A stretch of 64,000 bases of DNA from Candidatus Zixiibacteriota bacterium (GTDB lineage: Bacteria > Zixibacteria > MSB-5A5 > GN15 > FEB-12), in contig JAGNLV010000002.1 of assembly GCA_017999435.1 (NCBI GenBank), forward strand, positions 186,001 through 250,000, given 5' to 3'. This document shows, piece after piece, positions 40,711 to 49,027 of this stretch (position 1 is its first letter; each line of letters opens with the position of its first letter). The notes under the pieces were generated by a model, which was not told the origin of the DNA, did no database searches, and saw nothing but the letters and a program-made list of their open reading frames with translations. The position numbers and the translations under genes were made by a program.

Positions 40711-41979
40711 TCACTCCGCCGAACCCGCCGCCGTCGGCGTCTCCTCGGACGGCCGGTTGACCCAGCCCAGTCCCATCCCCCAGACGCCCATCAGCAACTG
40801 GCGGGGCTCCTCATCGGCAAACGCCGCCTCCGACAGCGAGCAGAGGGCAAACATGACCGACGCCGCCATCGCCGCGCCGATCAGCGCGCGGTAAGCGGGA
40901 TCGCCCCGGAACCGCTGCCAGCCGCGCCGGAGATACCAAAACACGATGACCCACATGGCGACAAAAAGGAGGGCGCCGGGAATTCCGGCCACGGCCGCGA
41001 CGTTGAGGACGTCGTTGTGCGCATGCGGCCACACCCGATTCTCACCGCGCAAAGAATCGTTCTGCCGCGCATAGGCCTCGTAGAAGTTGCCCAGGCCGAC
41101 CCCGGTGATCGGGTTCTCCGCTACGATCGCGAGCGATTTCTCCCAGATGTACGTGCGCGACGCCTGGTTCTCGCCGGTCAGGTCCCGATCCAGCGCCGCC
41201 CGGAACCCCCCGGCCACCCCGGGCACCCAGAGGTACACGGCGACGGCGCCGATCGCCACTGCGCCCGCGGCCGCCGCCAGCCACCGCCGCCCTTTGAGGG
41301 CCGCGAGGAACAGCAGGGCGAGCGGCAGCCCGGCAAGCGCCATCCGCGCATAGGAGAGCACGGTCGCCGCCAGGCCCACGAAGGCCGCGAGGAAAAGAAA
41401 TCGCCGCCACACCCCGGTCTCCCGCCCGGCGGCCAGTATTCCGCAGGCCAGCACGAAGATTGAGGCCACCGCGAAATAGTTGCCGTAGGTGAGGCGGTGC
41501 GCAAATGACCCCTGCACGATGTACCCTCCCTCGAGCGCTTTGAGCGGCGGCGTCGCGTGCGGCCAGTTGAGCCCGGTGAAGTGCTGCACGACGCCGTACG
41601 CGCCCATCAGCAGCACGGCGATGGCGAGCGTCCGCACCAGCCGCCGGCGGAACGGCTCGATGCGCACGAGGTGGACGGCGATCGGAATGATGAGGAAGAG
41701 CCAGTCCTCCCGCTCCCGCAGCACCGACCGGCCGGGGGTCGGTCCCGCCAGCGCCGAGATCAGCACCCAGAGAACATACAGCCCGATCGCCAGGTAGACC
41801 GGCCGGAGCGCGCCGCCGAACGGATTTTCCCGGCGCACGGCGAGGATGCCGATATAGACGGCCAGCGCCAGGCCGAGGCTGCTCTGGGCCAGCGCGATCG
41901 AGAAACTTGAACTCAGAAGGAAGAGCGCGAACAAGCCGAAGAGCACGCGGTCGGCGAGTGTGGTCGCCGGCGCGCTCAT
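40711..41979 (-). CDS. O-antigen ligase family protein
   Basis: A 422-residue polytopic membrane protein with 11-12 helices. The large periplasmic loop region has ENPITGVGLGNFYEAY and VWPHAHNDVLNVAAVAGIPG, the conserved His segment of WaaL/Wzy_C proteins that transfer polysaccharide from an undecaprenyl carrier to lipid A core or polymerise it. The ATG overlaps the gmhA stop (ATGA), linking it to lipopolysaccharide assembly. Confidence 0.88.
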   Translation of the reverse strand: MSAPATTLADRVLFGLFALFLLSSSFSIALAQSSLGLALAVYIGILAVRRENPFGGALRPVYLAIGLYVLWVLISALAGPTPGRSVLREREDWLFLIIPIAVHLVRIEPFRRRLVRTLAIAVLLMGAYGVVQHFTGLNWPHATPPLKALEGGYIVQGSFAHRLTYGNYFAVASIFVLACGILAAGRETGVWRRFLFLAAFVGLAATVLSYARMALAGLPLALLFLAALKGRRWLAAAAGAVAIGAVAVYLWVPGVAGGFRAALDRDLTGENQASRTYIWEKSLAIVAENPITGVGLGNFYEAYARQNDSLRGENRVWPHAHNDVLNVAAVAGIPGALLFVAMWVIVFWYLRRGWQRFRGDPAYRALIGAAMAASVMFALCSLSEAAFADEEPRQLLMGVWGMGLGWVNRPSEETPTAAGSAE

Positions 41980-42566
41980 CCGAACAGGTCGCTTTCTATG
42001 TACTCGACGAGCAGGTGGATGAGGAAGATATGCTCCTCCTGGATCCGCTGGGTCGACGCGCTCGGCACGATCAGGGCAGGGTCCACCAGTCCGGCCAGCC
42101 GTCCCCCCTGGCCGCCGAGCAGCCCCGCGGTCAGCATTCTCCGTTGGCGCGCAGCGCCGACTGCCCGCACGAGATTCTCCGAATTGCCCGAGGTCGAGAT
42201 CACCAGGAGCATGTCTCCCTTGTGGCCTAGCCCTTCCACCTGGCGGGCGAACACGTTCTCGAAGCCGAAATCGTTCCCCGCGGCCGTCAGGACCGATGTG
42301 TCCGCGGTGAGCGCGAGCGCCGGCAGGGCCTGGCGGCTCCGGGCCGCCGTCAATCGGACCACCATCTCGGCCGCGAAGTGCGCGGCATCGGCCGCCGAGC
42401 CGCCGTTCCCGGCGATCAGCAGCTTGCCCCCCGCGCCGATCACGCCGGCGACGCGGGCGGCCAGGTCGAGCAGGAGGGGGCCGAGTTGTTCGACGACCTC
42501 AAGGCGGAGCCGCGCGGTCTGGGCGGCCAGGTCGCGCAGTTCGGCCAGACGATTTTCCCGTTTCAT
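41976..42566 (-). CDS. gmhA: Sedoheptulose-7-phosphate isomerase GmhA
   Basis: A 196-residue SIS-domain isomerase that makes D-glycero-D-manno-heptose-7-phosphate for lipopolysaccharide core. Typical motifs are IAGNGGSAADAAHFAAEMV, ALTADTSVLTAAGNDFGFENVF, VISTSGNSENLVRAV and the QRIQEEHIFLIHLLVEYIE end with active-site Gln, Glu and His. It overlaps both neighbours by four bases. Confidence 0.92.
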   Translation of the reverse strand: MKRENRLAELRDLAAQTARLRLEVVEQLGPLLLDLAARVAGVIGAGGKLLIAGNGGSAADAAHFAAEMVVRLTAARSRQALPALALTADTSVLTAAGNDFGFENVFARQVEGLGHKGDMLLVISTSGNSENLVRAVGAARQRRMLTAGLLGGQGGRLAGLVDPALIVPSASTQRIQEEHIFLIHLLVEYIESDLFG

Positions 42567-43330
42567 GATCGCACGGACTCCTTCGCATGCACCGCCGCCG
42601 CCATCTCCCGCAGGCGCCCGAACGACGGGTCGGTTTCAATCGAATTTCCCACCACCACCATTGCCGCGCCCGCCTCGATCCGCGCCGCGCAGTCCTCCGG
42701 CCGGCACAGCCCGCCCCCCGCGATCACCGGGATCTCGACATAGGCGCTCACCTCGCGGACCATCGCGCACGGCACCGCCTCGTGCGCCCCGCTCCCGGCG
42801 TCGAGATAGACCAGCCGCATGCCGAGGTACTGGGCCGCCAGCGCGTGCGCGCACGCGATATCGGCCTTGGCGGCCGGGATCGGCAGCGTCCCCGAGATGT
42901 ACTGCACCGAGGTCAGGTTGTTCGATTCGATGAGCAGGTAGCCGGTGGGGATGGCCTCGAGGCCGAAGCGCTTGACCAGCGGCGCCCCGCGCGCCTGCTC
43001 CCCGATCAGATACTCCGGGTTGCGGCCGGAGATGAGCGAGGTGAACAGCACCGCGTCCGCATCGGGCGTCAGTTGCGCAAACGACCCGGGGAAAATGATC
43101 ACCGGGAGCGCGGCCGCCTGTTTGACCTCGCGGACCGCCTCGGCGAAATGGGTGTCGAGCATGAACGAGGTCCCCACCAGCAGGGCGTCGACGCCGCACT
43201 CGGCGGCCGCCTCGCAGAGCCGGCGGTTGTGCCGCGCCGAGGTGCGGTCCGGGTCGATCAGCAGGAGAAACACCCCGCCGCGGTCGGCCCGGATCTCCAT
43301 AAGCCTGCGGTATACTTTGCCTTCAACCAT
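42563..43330 (-). CDS. Geranylgeranylglyceryl-phosphate synthase family protein
   Basis: A 255-residue TIM-barrel prenyltransferase of the GGGPS/PcrB family. It shows LLLIDPDRTS, DALLVGTSFMLD, VIIFPGSFAQLTPDADAVLF, the TGYLLIESN strand, YLDAGSGAHE and the phosphate-binding IPVIAGGGLCRPEDC. In archaea it joins geranylgeranyl diphosphate to glycerol-1-phosphate, the first step of ether lipids; FCB bacteria carry group II homologues. No glycerol-1-phosphate dehydrogenase or second prenyltransferase is in this window. It heads a three-gene set with gmhA and O-antigen ligase, 38 bases after alaS. Confidence 0.9.
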   Translation of the reverse strand: MVEGKVYRRLMEIRADRGGVFLLLIDPDRTSARHNRRLCEAAAECGVDALLVGTSFMLDTHFAEAVREVKQAAALPVIIFPGSFAQLTPDADAVLFTSLISGRNPEYLIGEQARGAPLVKRFGLEAIPTGYLLIESNNLTSVQYISGTLPIPAAKADIACAHALAAQYLGMRLVYLDAGSGAHEAVPCAMVREVSAYVEIPVIAGGGLCRPEDCAARIEAGAAMVVVGNSIETDPSFGRLREMAAAVHAKESVRS

Positions 43331-43368
43331 CTCGTGTCCCTAAGCCGGCGCGCCCGCGGTGAGGGCCG

Positions 43369-45999
43369 CTACCGGCGCTGCGCCGCGGTGAGGCTCGCCC
43401 GCACCGCCGCGAACACCCGGGCCGCCTCGGCTTCGTCGGCCACGCTCCCCTGGGCGAAAGTCGGTTTGCCGCCGCCCCGGCCTCCGAACTGCGGCAGGAT
43501 CTCTTTGGAGAGCGCCCCGATGTTCACCCGGTGCCGGCTGACCGCCTCGCTCGAGGCCGACGCCACGTACACCTGCTTGCCGTCGACTTTCCCCAGCGCC
43601 ACCGCGACCACCGGATCGGGCCGGTCTTTCTGACGGTCGATCCACCCGGCCATGATGTCGCGGTCGGTGTCGCCGAAATCGTGGGTGGCCAGCGTCACGG
43701 CGCCGATCTGCTCCTCCGCGCCCACCGCGCGCGGCGAGCCGGAGAACATCTCCGCCTTCACCCGCTTCAGTTCGCGCTGCAGTTCGGCGCAGTTTTCGCG
43801 AAGCTGCCGCACGCCCTCGAGGGCGTCTTTTTCGCTCCGCCCGACCGCCTGGGCCGCCTCGCTGCGGAACTGCTTGGCATCGAGCATGTAGCCGATCGCG
43901 GCCGTGCCGGTGATCGCTTCGAGGCGCCGCACGCCCGAGGCAATGCCCGTCTCCAGGGTGATGAAGAACGGTCCGATCTGGGCGACGTTCTGCACGTGGG
44001 TGCCGCCGCACAGCTCCTTGGAGAATCCCGGGACCGACACCACCCGGACCCGGTCGCCGTATTTCTCTCCGAACAGCGCCATCGCTCCCGTCCGCCGGGC
44101 CGCGTCGATATCCATGATCTCGGTCTGCACCGCCGTGCCGCGAAGGATCTGCTCGTTGACCAGCCGTTCGACCTCGCGGATCTCTTCCGGCGTCATCGGC
44201 CGGTGGTGGGAGAAGTCAAAGCGCATGCGGTCCGGTCCGACGTACGATCCCGACTGTTTGATGTGCGGGCCGAGCACCGTCCGCAGCGCGGCGTGGGTGA
44301 GGTGGGTGACGGTGTGGTTGCGCATGATGGCCCAGCGCCGCTCGGCGTCGATTTTCGCCGTAACCCCGTCTCCGGCCCGCAGGTCGGCCGGCGAGCCCTC
44401 GGTCACCACCCCTTCGTGCACCGACCAGTCCCGGTAGCCGTGCACGGCCTCGACCCGCACGGCCGCGCCCGGGCCGACGATCACGCCGGTATCGTCCACC
44501 TGGCCGCCGGCCTCGGTGTAGAACGGCGTGGTGTCGAGGATGATCCCGACCCGCCGGGGATCGCCGCCCGGCCAGGGGAAGACGTGCTGGATGGAGGCGG
44601 CCGCCTCGAACCGGTCGCGCGCGAACACAGTCGGCGCCGCGCGCAGACCGGCGGCGTCGAGAACCTCGTTGAGCGACGACACTTGCGCGGCGAAGCGCGC
44701 CCCCGCCTTCGACTGCGTGCGCTGCCGCTCCATCGCCCGGTCGAACCCTTCCCGGTCCAGCCGCAGGCCGCGCTCGGCGGCGATGATCTCGGTCAGGTCG
44801 TACGGGAACCCGTAGGTGTCGTACAGGCGGAACACTTCCTCGCCCGGCACCACCGCGCTCCCCTCCCCCGCGACTTTGCGCGCGACCCGCTCGAACAGCT
44901 CCAGCCCCGTCTCGAGCGTGCGGCCGAACGACTCCTCTTCGGTCCGGATGACGTTTTCGAGGTGCGGCTGCTTTTCGCGGATTTCCGGGTAAGCGTCCCC
45001 CATCTCGGCCGCCAGCACCGGGACGAGCCGGTGGATGAAGGGTCGGTGCATGCCGAGATTGCGTCCGTGCCGGGCCGCTCGCCGGAGGATGCGCCGCAGG
45101 ACGTACCCCTGGCCTTCGTTCGATATCCCCGCGCCGTCGGCGATGGCGAAACAGAGGGCGCGCAGGTGGTCGGCGATGACGTTGTGCGAGGCGGAGCGGG
45201 CCCGGGGGCCGGCCCCGGTCAGGTCGGCGATGGCCTCGATGATGCGCCGGAAGAGGTCGATCTCGAAAACCGAGTTCGCCCCCGCGATCACCGCGGCGAT
45301 CCGCTCGAGCCCGGCGCCGGTGTCGACCGAGGGTTTCGGCAGCGCCACGACCGCGCCGTCGGCCAGCGTCTCATACTGCATGAAGACGAGATTCCAGATT
45401 TCGACAAACCGGTCGGACTCGCCGTTGACCCGGTCCTCCGGCCCCGTGCCGTACTTCGCCCCGCGGTCGTAGTGGATTTCGCTGCACGGTCCGTTCGGCC
45501 CGACGTCGCCCATCGACCAGTAGTTGTCTTTCTTGCCGAAGCGGAGAATGCGCCCGTCCTTCAGCGCCGGCGCGATCTTCGCCCACAGCGCGAACGCCTC
45601 GTCGTCAGTCTCGTACACCGTCGCGGAGAGCCGCTGCGGGTCGAGCCCGAGATCCTTCGTTACCCACTCCCAGGCGAACGCGATGGCCTCCTCCTTGAAG
45701 TAGTCGCCGAAGGAGAAGTTGCCGAGCATCTCGAAAAAGGTGAGGTGCCGGGCGGTGAATCCGACGTTGTCGAGGTCGTTGTGTTTGCCGCCCGCCCGAA
45801 TGCACTTTTGCGAGCTGGTCGCCCGGGCATAGGGCAGGGTGCGCTGCCCGGTGAACACATCCTTGAACTGGTTCATCCCGGCGTTGGTGAACAGGAGCGT
45901 CGGATCGTCGAAGGGAATAACCGGAGATGACGGGACCACCCGATGGTCGTGGCGGGCGAAAAAGTCAAGGAAAGATCGGCGAATATCTGATGTCTTAAT
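43369..45999 (-). CDS. alaS: Alanyl-tRNA synthetase
   Basis: An 876-residue class II synthetase: catalytic core with FTNAGMNQFKDVF, ARHLTFFEMLGNFSFGDYFK and VDTGAGLERI; editing domain with NHTVTHLTHAAL (HxxxH) and KELCGGTHV; C-terminal DHHA1 domain ending in GGRGGGKPTFAQGS. The start is unusual. Family N-termini (MKTSDIRRSFLDFF-like) begin exactly at an ATT codon, 45999-45997, with GGAGG five bases upstream; it overlaps the recX stop. The only conventional alternative, GTG at 46023, has no ribosome site and would add eight odd residues. The frame is intact throughout. Confidence 0.9.
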   Translation of the reverse strand: MKTSDIRRSFLDFFARHDHRVVPSSPVIPFDDPTLLFTNAGMNQFKDVFTGQRTLPYARATSSQKCIRAGGKHNDLDNVGFTARHLTFFEMLGNFSFGDYFKEEAIAFAWEWVTKDLGLDPQRLSATVYETDDEAFALWAKIAPALKDGRILRFGKKDNYWSMGDVGPNGPCSEIHYDRGAKYGTGPEDRVNGESDRFVEIWNLVFMQYETLADGAVVALPKPSVDTGAGLERIAAVIAGANSVFEIDLFRRIIEAIADLTGAGPRARSASHNVIADHLRALCFAIADGAGISNEGQGYVLRRILRRAARHGRNLGMHRPFIHRLVPVLAAEMGDAYPEIREKQPHLENVIRTEEESFGRTLETGLELFERVARKVAGEGSAVVPGEEVFRLYDTYGFPYDLTEIIAAERGLRLDREGFDRAMERQRTQSKAGARFAAQVSSLNEVLDAAGLRAAPTVFARDRFEAAASIQHVFPWPGGDPRRVGIILDTTPFYTEAGGQVDDTGVIVGPGAAVRVEAVHGYRDWSVHEGVVTEGSPADLRAGDGVTAKIDAERRWAIMRNHTVTHLTHAALRTVLGPHIKQSGSYVGPDRMRFDFSHHRPMTPEEIREVERLVNEQILRGTAVQTEIMDIDAARRTGAMALFGEKYGDRVRVVSVPGFSKELCGGTHVQNVAQIGPFFITLETGIASGVRRLEAITGTAAIGYMLDAKQFRSEAAQAVGRSEKDALEGVRQLRENCAELQRELKRVKAEMFSGSPRAVGAEEQIGAVTLATHDFGDTDRDIMAGWIDRQKDRPDPVVAVALGKVDGKQVYVASASSEAVSRHRVNIGALSKEILPQFGGRGGGKPTFAQGSVADEAEAARVFAAVRASLTAAQRR

Positions 46000-46645
46000 C
46001 GTTGCCTCCGTCCGTTGATTCACGCGCGAGCGTCTGCACGGCGGCGCGGGCGATGTCGAAAGGGAAGCCGCGCCGGGCCAGGTAATTATATGCTCTGCGG
46101 CGGGCCGTTTCAAGGTCAAACTGCCCGAACTCCCGCCACTTCGCCCGCAGCGCGCGCTCGGCCAGCTCTTCCGGCGAGTGCTCCGAAAGCACGGCGTCCG
46201 CGGCCTCGGCCGCCAGCGCGCGCTCGATCCGCCGGCTCTCGAGGAACGCGATCACGTAACCGCGCCCGCAGGGTTTTCGGCGCACGAGGCTGTCGGCCAG
46301 CTGGTGCGCGTACTGCGCATCGTCGAGCACGCCGCGCGCGGTGAAATCGCGAATCGCCGCGCCGACCAGCTCCGCATCGAATTGCCTCAGCAGCTTCTGG
46401 CGAAGCTCTCCGGCCGAATGGGGGCGCCGCGCCAGAAGGCGGGTCGCCTCGCTGGCGACCGCGAACCGCGCCGCCTCGGTCTCCAACTGCGCGGCTTGCG
46501 ATCGGGTCAGAACGGTTCCTTTGACCAACCGGTAGCGGTGCACGGTCTCCGGCGACAGCACCAGCGGCCGCTCGTGCGTGGACAGATGAATTTCGGCCCG
46601 GCTCCCGACCAGGCGGATGTCTATCAGAGAGATTCTCTCGTCCAT
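45995..46645 (-). CDS. recX: Regulatory protein RecX
   Basis: A 216-residue helical protein of the RecX family, which caps RecA filaments. Three-helix repeats are visible: ATRLLARRPHSAGELRQKLL, FTARGVLDDAQYAHQLADSLV and RAYNYLARRGFPFDIARAAV. recA itself is not in the window. ATG 46645 is chosen over a TTG three codons earlier. Its stop (TAA 45997-45995) overlaps the proposed alaS start codon. Confidence 0.85.
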   Translation of the reverse strand: MDERISLIDIRLVGSRAEIHLSTHERPLVLSPETVHRYRLVKGTVLTRSQAAQLETEAARFAVASEATRLLARRPHSAGELRQKLLRQFDAELVGAAIRDFTARGVLDDAQYAHQLADSLVRRKPCGRGYVIAFLESRRIERALAAEAADAVLSEHSPEELAERALRAKWREFGQFDLETARRRAYNYLARRGFPFDIARAAVQTLARESTDGGND

Positions 46646-46700
46646 TGTTGCCAACCCCGGATCAAGCCTTCATTAATAGCGATTTCTTCGGCGGGTAAAG

Positions 46701-46746
46701 AAAAAAAGCGCTGGGCGGGCCGCAGGCTGCGGAAAAATCCGCCAGC
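46701..46746 (-). terminator. Terminator-like hairpin in the recX-alaS leader
   Basis: On the minus strand GCTGGCGG (46746-46739) pairs with CCGCCCAGC (46718-46710) with one bulge, an inner CCGCA/TGCGG hairpin sits at 46732-46720, and seven Ts follow (46707-46701). No minus-strand gene lies upstream, and a possible TATAAA -10 box is at 46761-46756, so this may be an attenuator for recX-alaS rather than an ordinary terminator. Confidence 0.5.
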
Positions 46747-46794
46747 ATCCGTGTTTTTATAGTGCATTTTCTCACAGACATTTGTACTTCATTG

Positions 46795-46823
46795 TTGACA
46801 GGTGTCGACAGAACGATTATTGT
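46795..46823 (+). promoter_or_regulatory. Candidate distal promoter of the DUF4388 cluster
   Basis: A perfect TTGACA (46795-46800) is 17 bp from TATTGT (46818-46823), about 165 bases before the ATG at 46992. The gene-free stretch 46646-46991 is AT-rich and holds this, a second promoter and the leftward hairpin at 46701-46746. Confidence 0.5.
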
Positions 46824-46888
46824 GAGTTGTTCTGAATGATCGCGTGTAACCTTTTATAAGCAAGCAGGTTTCCGCGAACAAAATTTGT

Positions 46889-46917
46889 TTGAACCTTAAA
46901 ATTTTGCTGTTCATAAA
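46889..46917 (+). promoter_or_regulatory. Candidate proximal promoter of the DUF4388 cluster
   Basis: TTGAAC (46889-46894) is 17 bp from CATAAA (46912-46917), giving a leader of about 68 bases. Confidence 0.4.
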
Positions 46918-46991
46918 GTAATGACTGAGGCTTCGTCCGCGCTCACCGAGGACGGAGCCGGTGGACAGCCCAAACATATCGGGGAGCATCA

Positions 46992-47858
46992 ATGGATCTT
47001 GACCTGCAGGGAAATATCGAGCGGTTCACTCTTCCGGAAATCCTTCAATTAATCGCCTCGGGCCGCAAGTCCGGGACTCTCGGGATCCAGAAGGCTGACT
47101 CGATCGTCATGGTCTATTTCCGGGAGGGCAACATCATTTACGGCTACGGCCCGCGCGAAACCTACCACCTGGGGCAGTTGCTCAAGGAACGGGGACTCAT
47201 CACGGCCGAGCAGCTCGAGGAAGCGGTGCGCATGCAGGCGGTCACCGATAACAGCCGCCGCCTCGGGGAAATCCTCATCACCCGCGGCTTCATCGACCGC
47301 GCCGATCTCCAGGATGTGGTCCGCCGCCAGGTCGAGAGTCTCCTCTATTCGCTCCTCTCGTGGACCAGCGGATCGTTCAAGTTCTACGAGGATCAGTTCC
47401 CGACCGAGGAGGAGATCACGGTGGACCTGTCGGTCGAGAATGTCATTCTCGAAGGACTGCGGCGGATCGACGAGATGAACCTGATCCGGGAGACGCTGCC
47501 GAACCTCGAGGCCGTCTACACGATCTCGGCCGCCCAGGGGGGGCGCGCCCGCAACGTCGCCCTGCACGCCGACGAGTGGAACATCATGGCGCTGGTCGAC
47601 GGGCACCGGACGCTCAACGAGGTCTGCCGGCTCTCGCCGCTGGGGCGCGACGAGACGCTGCGGAAACTCGCGCAACTGAAACTGGCCGGGCTGATCACGA
47701 AGACCGACCGGCCGATTGAGCCGCCCGCGCCCGCCGCCGATCTGGAGAAAATGGTCGGCCGTCTGGCCGGTCTGCTGGAGAGCTACATGACCGAGAAGGC
47801 CGCCCCCCGGCCGGCCGAGCGAAGAATCACCCAAAGCCTCCTGGAGCAGGTCGATTGA
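46992..47858 (+). CDS. DUF4388 (PatA-like N-terminal) domain protein
   Basis: A 288-residue cytoplasmic protein. Residues 1-110 match DUF4388: LQGNIERFTLPEILQLIASGRKSGTL, VYFREGNIIYG. A MshEN-like segment with two LGxxLxxRGxI repeats (LGQLLKERGLITAEQLEEAV, LGEILITRGFIDRADLQDVV) follows, then a winged-helix-like C-terminal half (DEWNIMALVDGHRTLNEVC). Such proteins occur with motility, polarity and signalling systems. GGGGAG precedes the ATG; the next gene overlaps its stop. Confidence 0.8.
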   Translation: MDLDLQGNIERFTLPEILQLIASGRKSGTLGIQKADSIVMVYFREGNIIYGYGPRETYHLGQLLKERGLITAEQLEEAVRMQAVTDNSRRLGEILITRGFIDRADLQDVVRRQVESLLYSLLSWTSGSFKFYEDQFPTEEEITVDLSVENVILEGLRRIDEMNLIRETLPNLEAVYTISAAQGGRARNVALHADEWNIMALVDGHRTLNEVCRLSPLGRDETLRKLAQLKLAGLITKTDRPIEPPAPAADLEKMVGRLAGLLESYMTEKAAPRPAERRITQSLLEQVD

Positions 47859-48556
47859 GCCAGATTCACACCCTCAAGTCGCTCGAGCAGGTGCTCGAGA
47901 CTTTCCTGGAACGGGTGGTCGCGTACAAACAGCCCCGCCTGCAGGTGCTCGAGGGGATCAACCGGCTCGATGATCTCGCCCGGACGCCGGATCCCGGGAC
48001 CGATTTCACCGAGCAGGTGGGGGAGTGGTTTGCGGCCCACAACCGCCTTCTGGACCAGAAGCAGCTTCGCACCGCCGACCTCAACCGGATCGGCGGCATT
48101 TTGGCGGAAATCCGCAGCCGCCTTGACCTTGGCGGGGATTCGCCGCCGGCGGCCCACAAGATCTCCTCGGAGATTGAGCGCTGGCGCTCCGGCGCCCCGA
48201 CCGCGGTCCCGCCCCGCATTACGCTCGCCCGGGGCCCGGAGAGGAGTTCCCCGCCCGCCCCGTCCCCCCACCCCCCGGTGACCGACCCGGGCGACTCGAT
48301 CGCCCGCTTCGGCGACTTCCTCACCCATGCCCAGGCGCTGTATGCCGATACCGCCGGCAACAAAAAACACCTCCTGTCGGTCCTCGACGACCTCCTGTCG
48401 GCCGCCACCTTGCGGCAGAACAAAGATGCTTTGATTTTGTCCGCGTTCATCATATATTACCTGAAGCTAGGCAACTATAAAGTCGAGCCGTTTGTTAAAC
48501 GGCTCAAACATGCCGAGGAGCTGGTGAAGGGAGGCCAAAGCCATGCTGAGGCCTGA
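47855..48556 (+). CDS. Conserved hypothetical protein in DUF4388 cluster
   Basis: A 233-residue protein I do not recognise. It is helical at both ends (LKSLEQVLETFLERVVAYKQ and a C-terminal KDALILSAFIIYYLKLG) with a Pro/Ser-rich linker around residues 105-150. No signal peptide. The start is TTG sharing TTGA with the previous stop, which implies coupled expression and a joint role with the DUF4388 protein. Confidence 0.65.
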   Translation: MSQIHTLKSLEQVLETFLERVVAYKQPRLQVLEGINRLDDLARTPDPGTDFTEQVGEWFAAHNRLLDQKQLRTADLNRIGGILAEIRSRLDLGGDSPPAAHKISSEIERWRSGAPTAVPPRITLARGPERSSPPAPSPHPPVTDPGDSIARFGDFLTHAQALYADTAGNKKHLLSVLDDLLSAATLRQNKDALILSAFIIYYLKLGNYKVEPFVKRLKHAEELVKGGQSHAEA

Positions 48557-48791
48557 CGAGAAAGCCTATTGCCAGGCGTTGCTGGCTCTCCGGCAGAAAG
48601 ACTATCGGGCGGCGCTGCGGTTTTTCGATGCCGCGGCTCCCGGGTTTTCCGACAACCGGGAGTTCAGCCTGTACCGCGAAGCCACCCGCCTGCTTCTGGC
48701 CGTCAAAGATAAATTGGCGGAACTGGAGAACAAGGACACTATCGATACGAAGGAGACCGTGACCCATGGCCAAGAGACAGAGCTTCGCTGA
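48543..48791 (+). CDS. Small TPR-like hypothetical protein
   Basis: An 82-residue protein with a single tetratricopeptide-like helix pair (YCQALLALRQKDYRAALRFF, then FSLYREATRLLLAVKDKLAEL) and a charged tail. GGGAGG precedes the ATG by eight bases. It overlaps both neighbours (14 and 26 bases), so it belongs to the DUF4388 cluster. Confidence 0.65.
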   Translation: MLRPDEKAYCQALLALRQKDYRAALRFFDAAAPGFSDNREFSLYREATRLLLAVKDKLAELENKDTIDTKETVTHGQETELR

Positions 48792-48951
48792 CAAGGCCAG
48801 CAAGAAGTCCCACCAGGTGATCTGCCCTGTCTGCGAATCCCCGGTGCAGTACGTCAAGCACGTGAAGGCCGAGAAGAACGGGGCGGGATGGAAGTTCCGC
48901 GCGGTGAGCGTGGGCGTCTGCAAGTGCAACGAGAAAGAAATCTACGCCTGA
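48766..48951 (+). CDS. Small zinc-ribbon protein
   Basis: A 61-residue basic protein with CPVC near residue 20 and VCKC near 53, spacing suited to one zinc ribbon. Its start lies in the end of the preceding gene with GGAG ten bases upstream, and a strong terminator follows, making it the last gene of the cluster. Size and charge recall ribosome- or nucleic-acid-binding ribbons, but I cannot assign it. Confidence 0.65.
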   Translation: MAKRQSFADKASKKSHQVICPVCESPVQYVKHVKAEKNGAGWKFRAVSVGVCKCNEKEIYA

Positions 48952-48973
48952 GCGGCGCCTGAACCGAATGCGC

Positions 48974-49002
48974 AAACCCTCCGCCGCCCGGCGGAGGGTT
49001 TT
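48974..49002 (+). terminator. Terminator of the DUF4388 cluster
   Basis: CCCTCCGCC (48977-48985) pairs perfectly with GGCGGAGGG (48990-48998) around GCCC, followed by TTTT; AAA precedes the stem. Confidence 0.85.
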
Positions 49003-49027
49003 CTGTTAGTCGTTCCGCCCAACCGCC

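Noticed and set aside
43531-45930. Plus-strand open frame of about 799 codons inside alaS
   Set aside because: Exact antisense shadow of alaS, with no domain and no ribosome site.
46789-46992. 67-codon minus-strand ORF in the recX/DUF4388 intergenic region
   Set aside because: Its start is buried in the opposing gene, composition is that of AT-rich noise, and it covers two candidate promoters.
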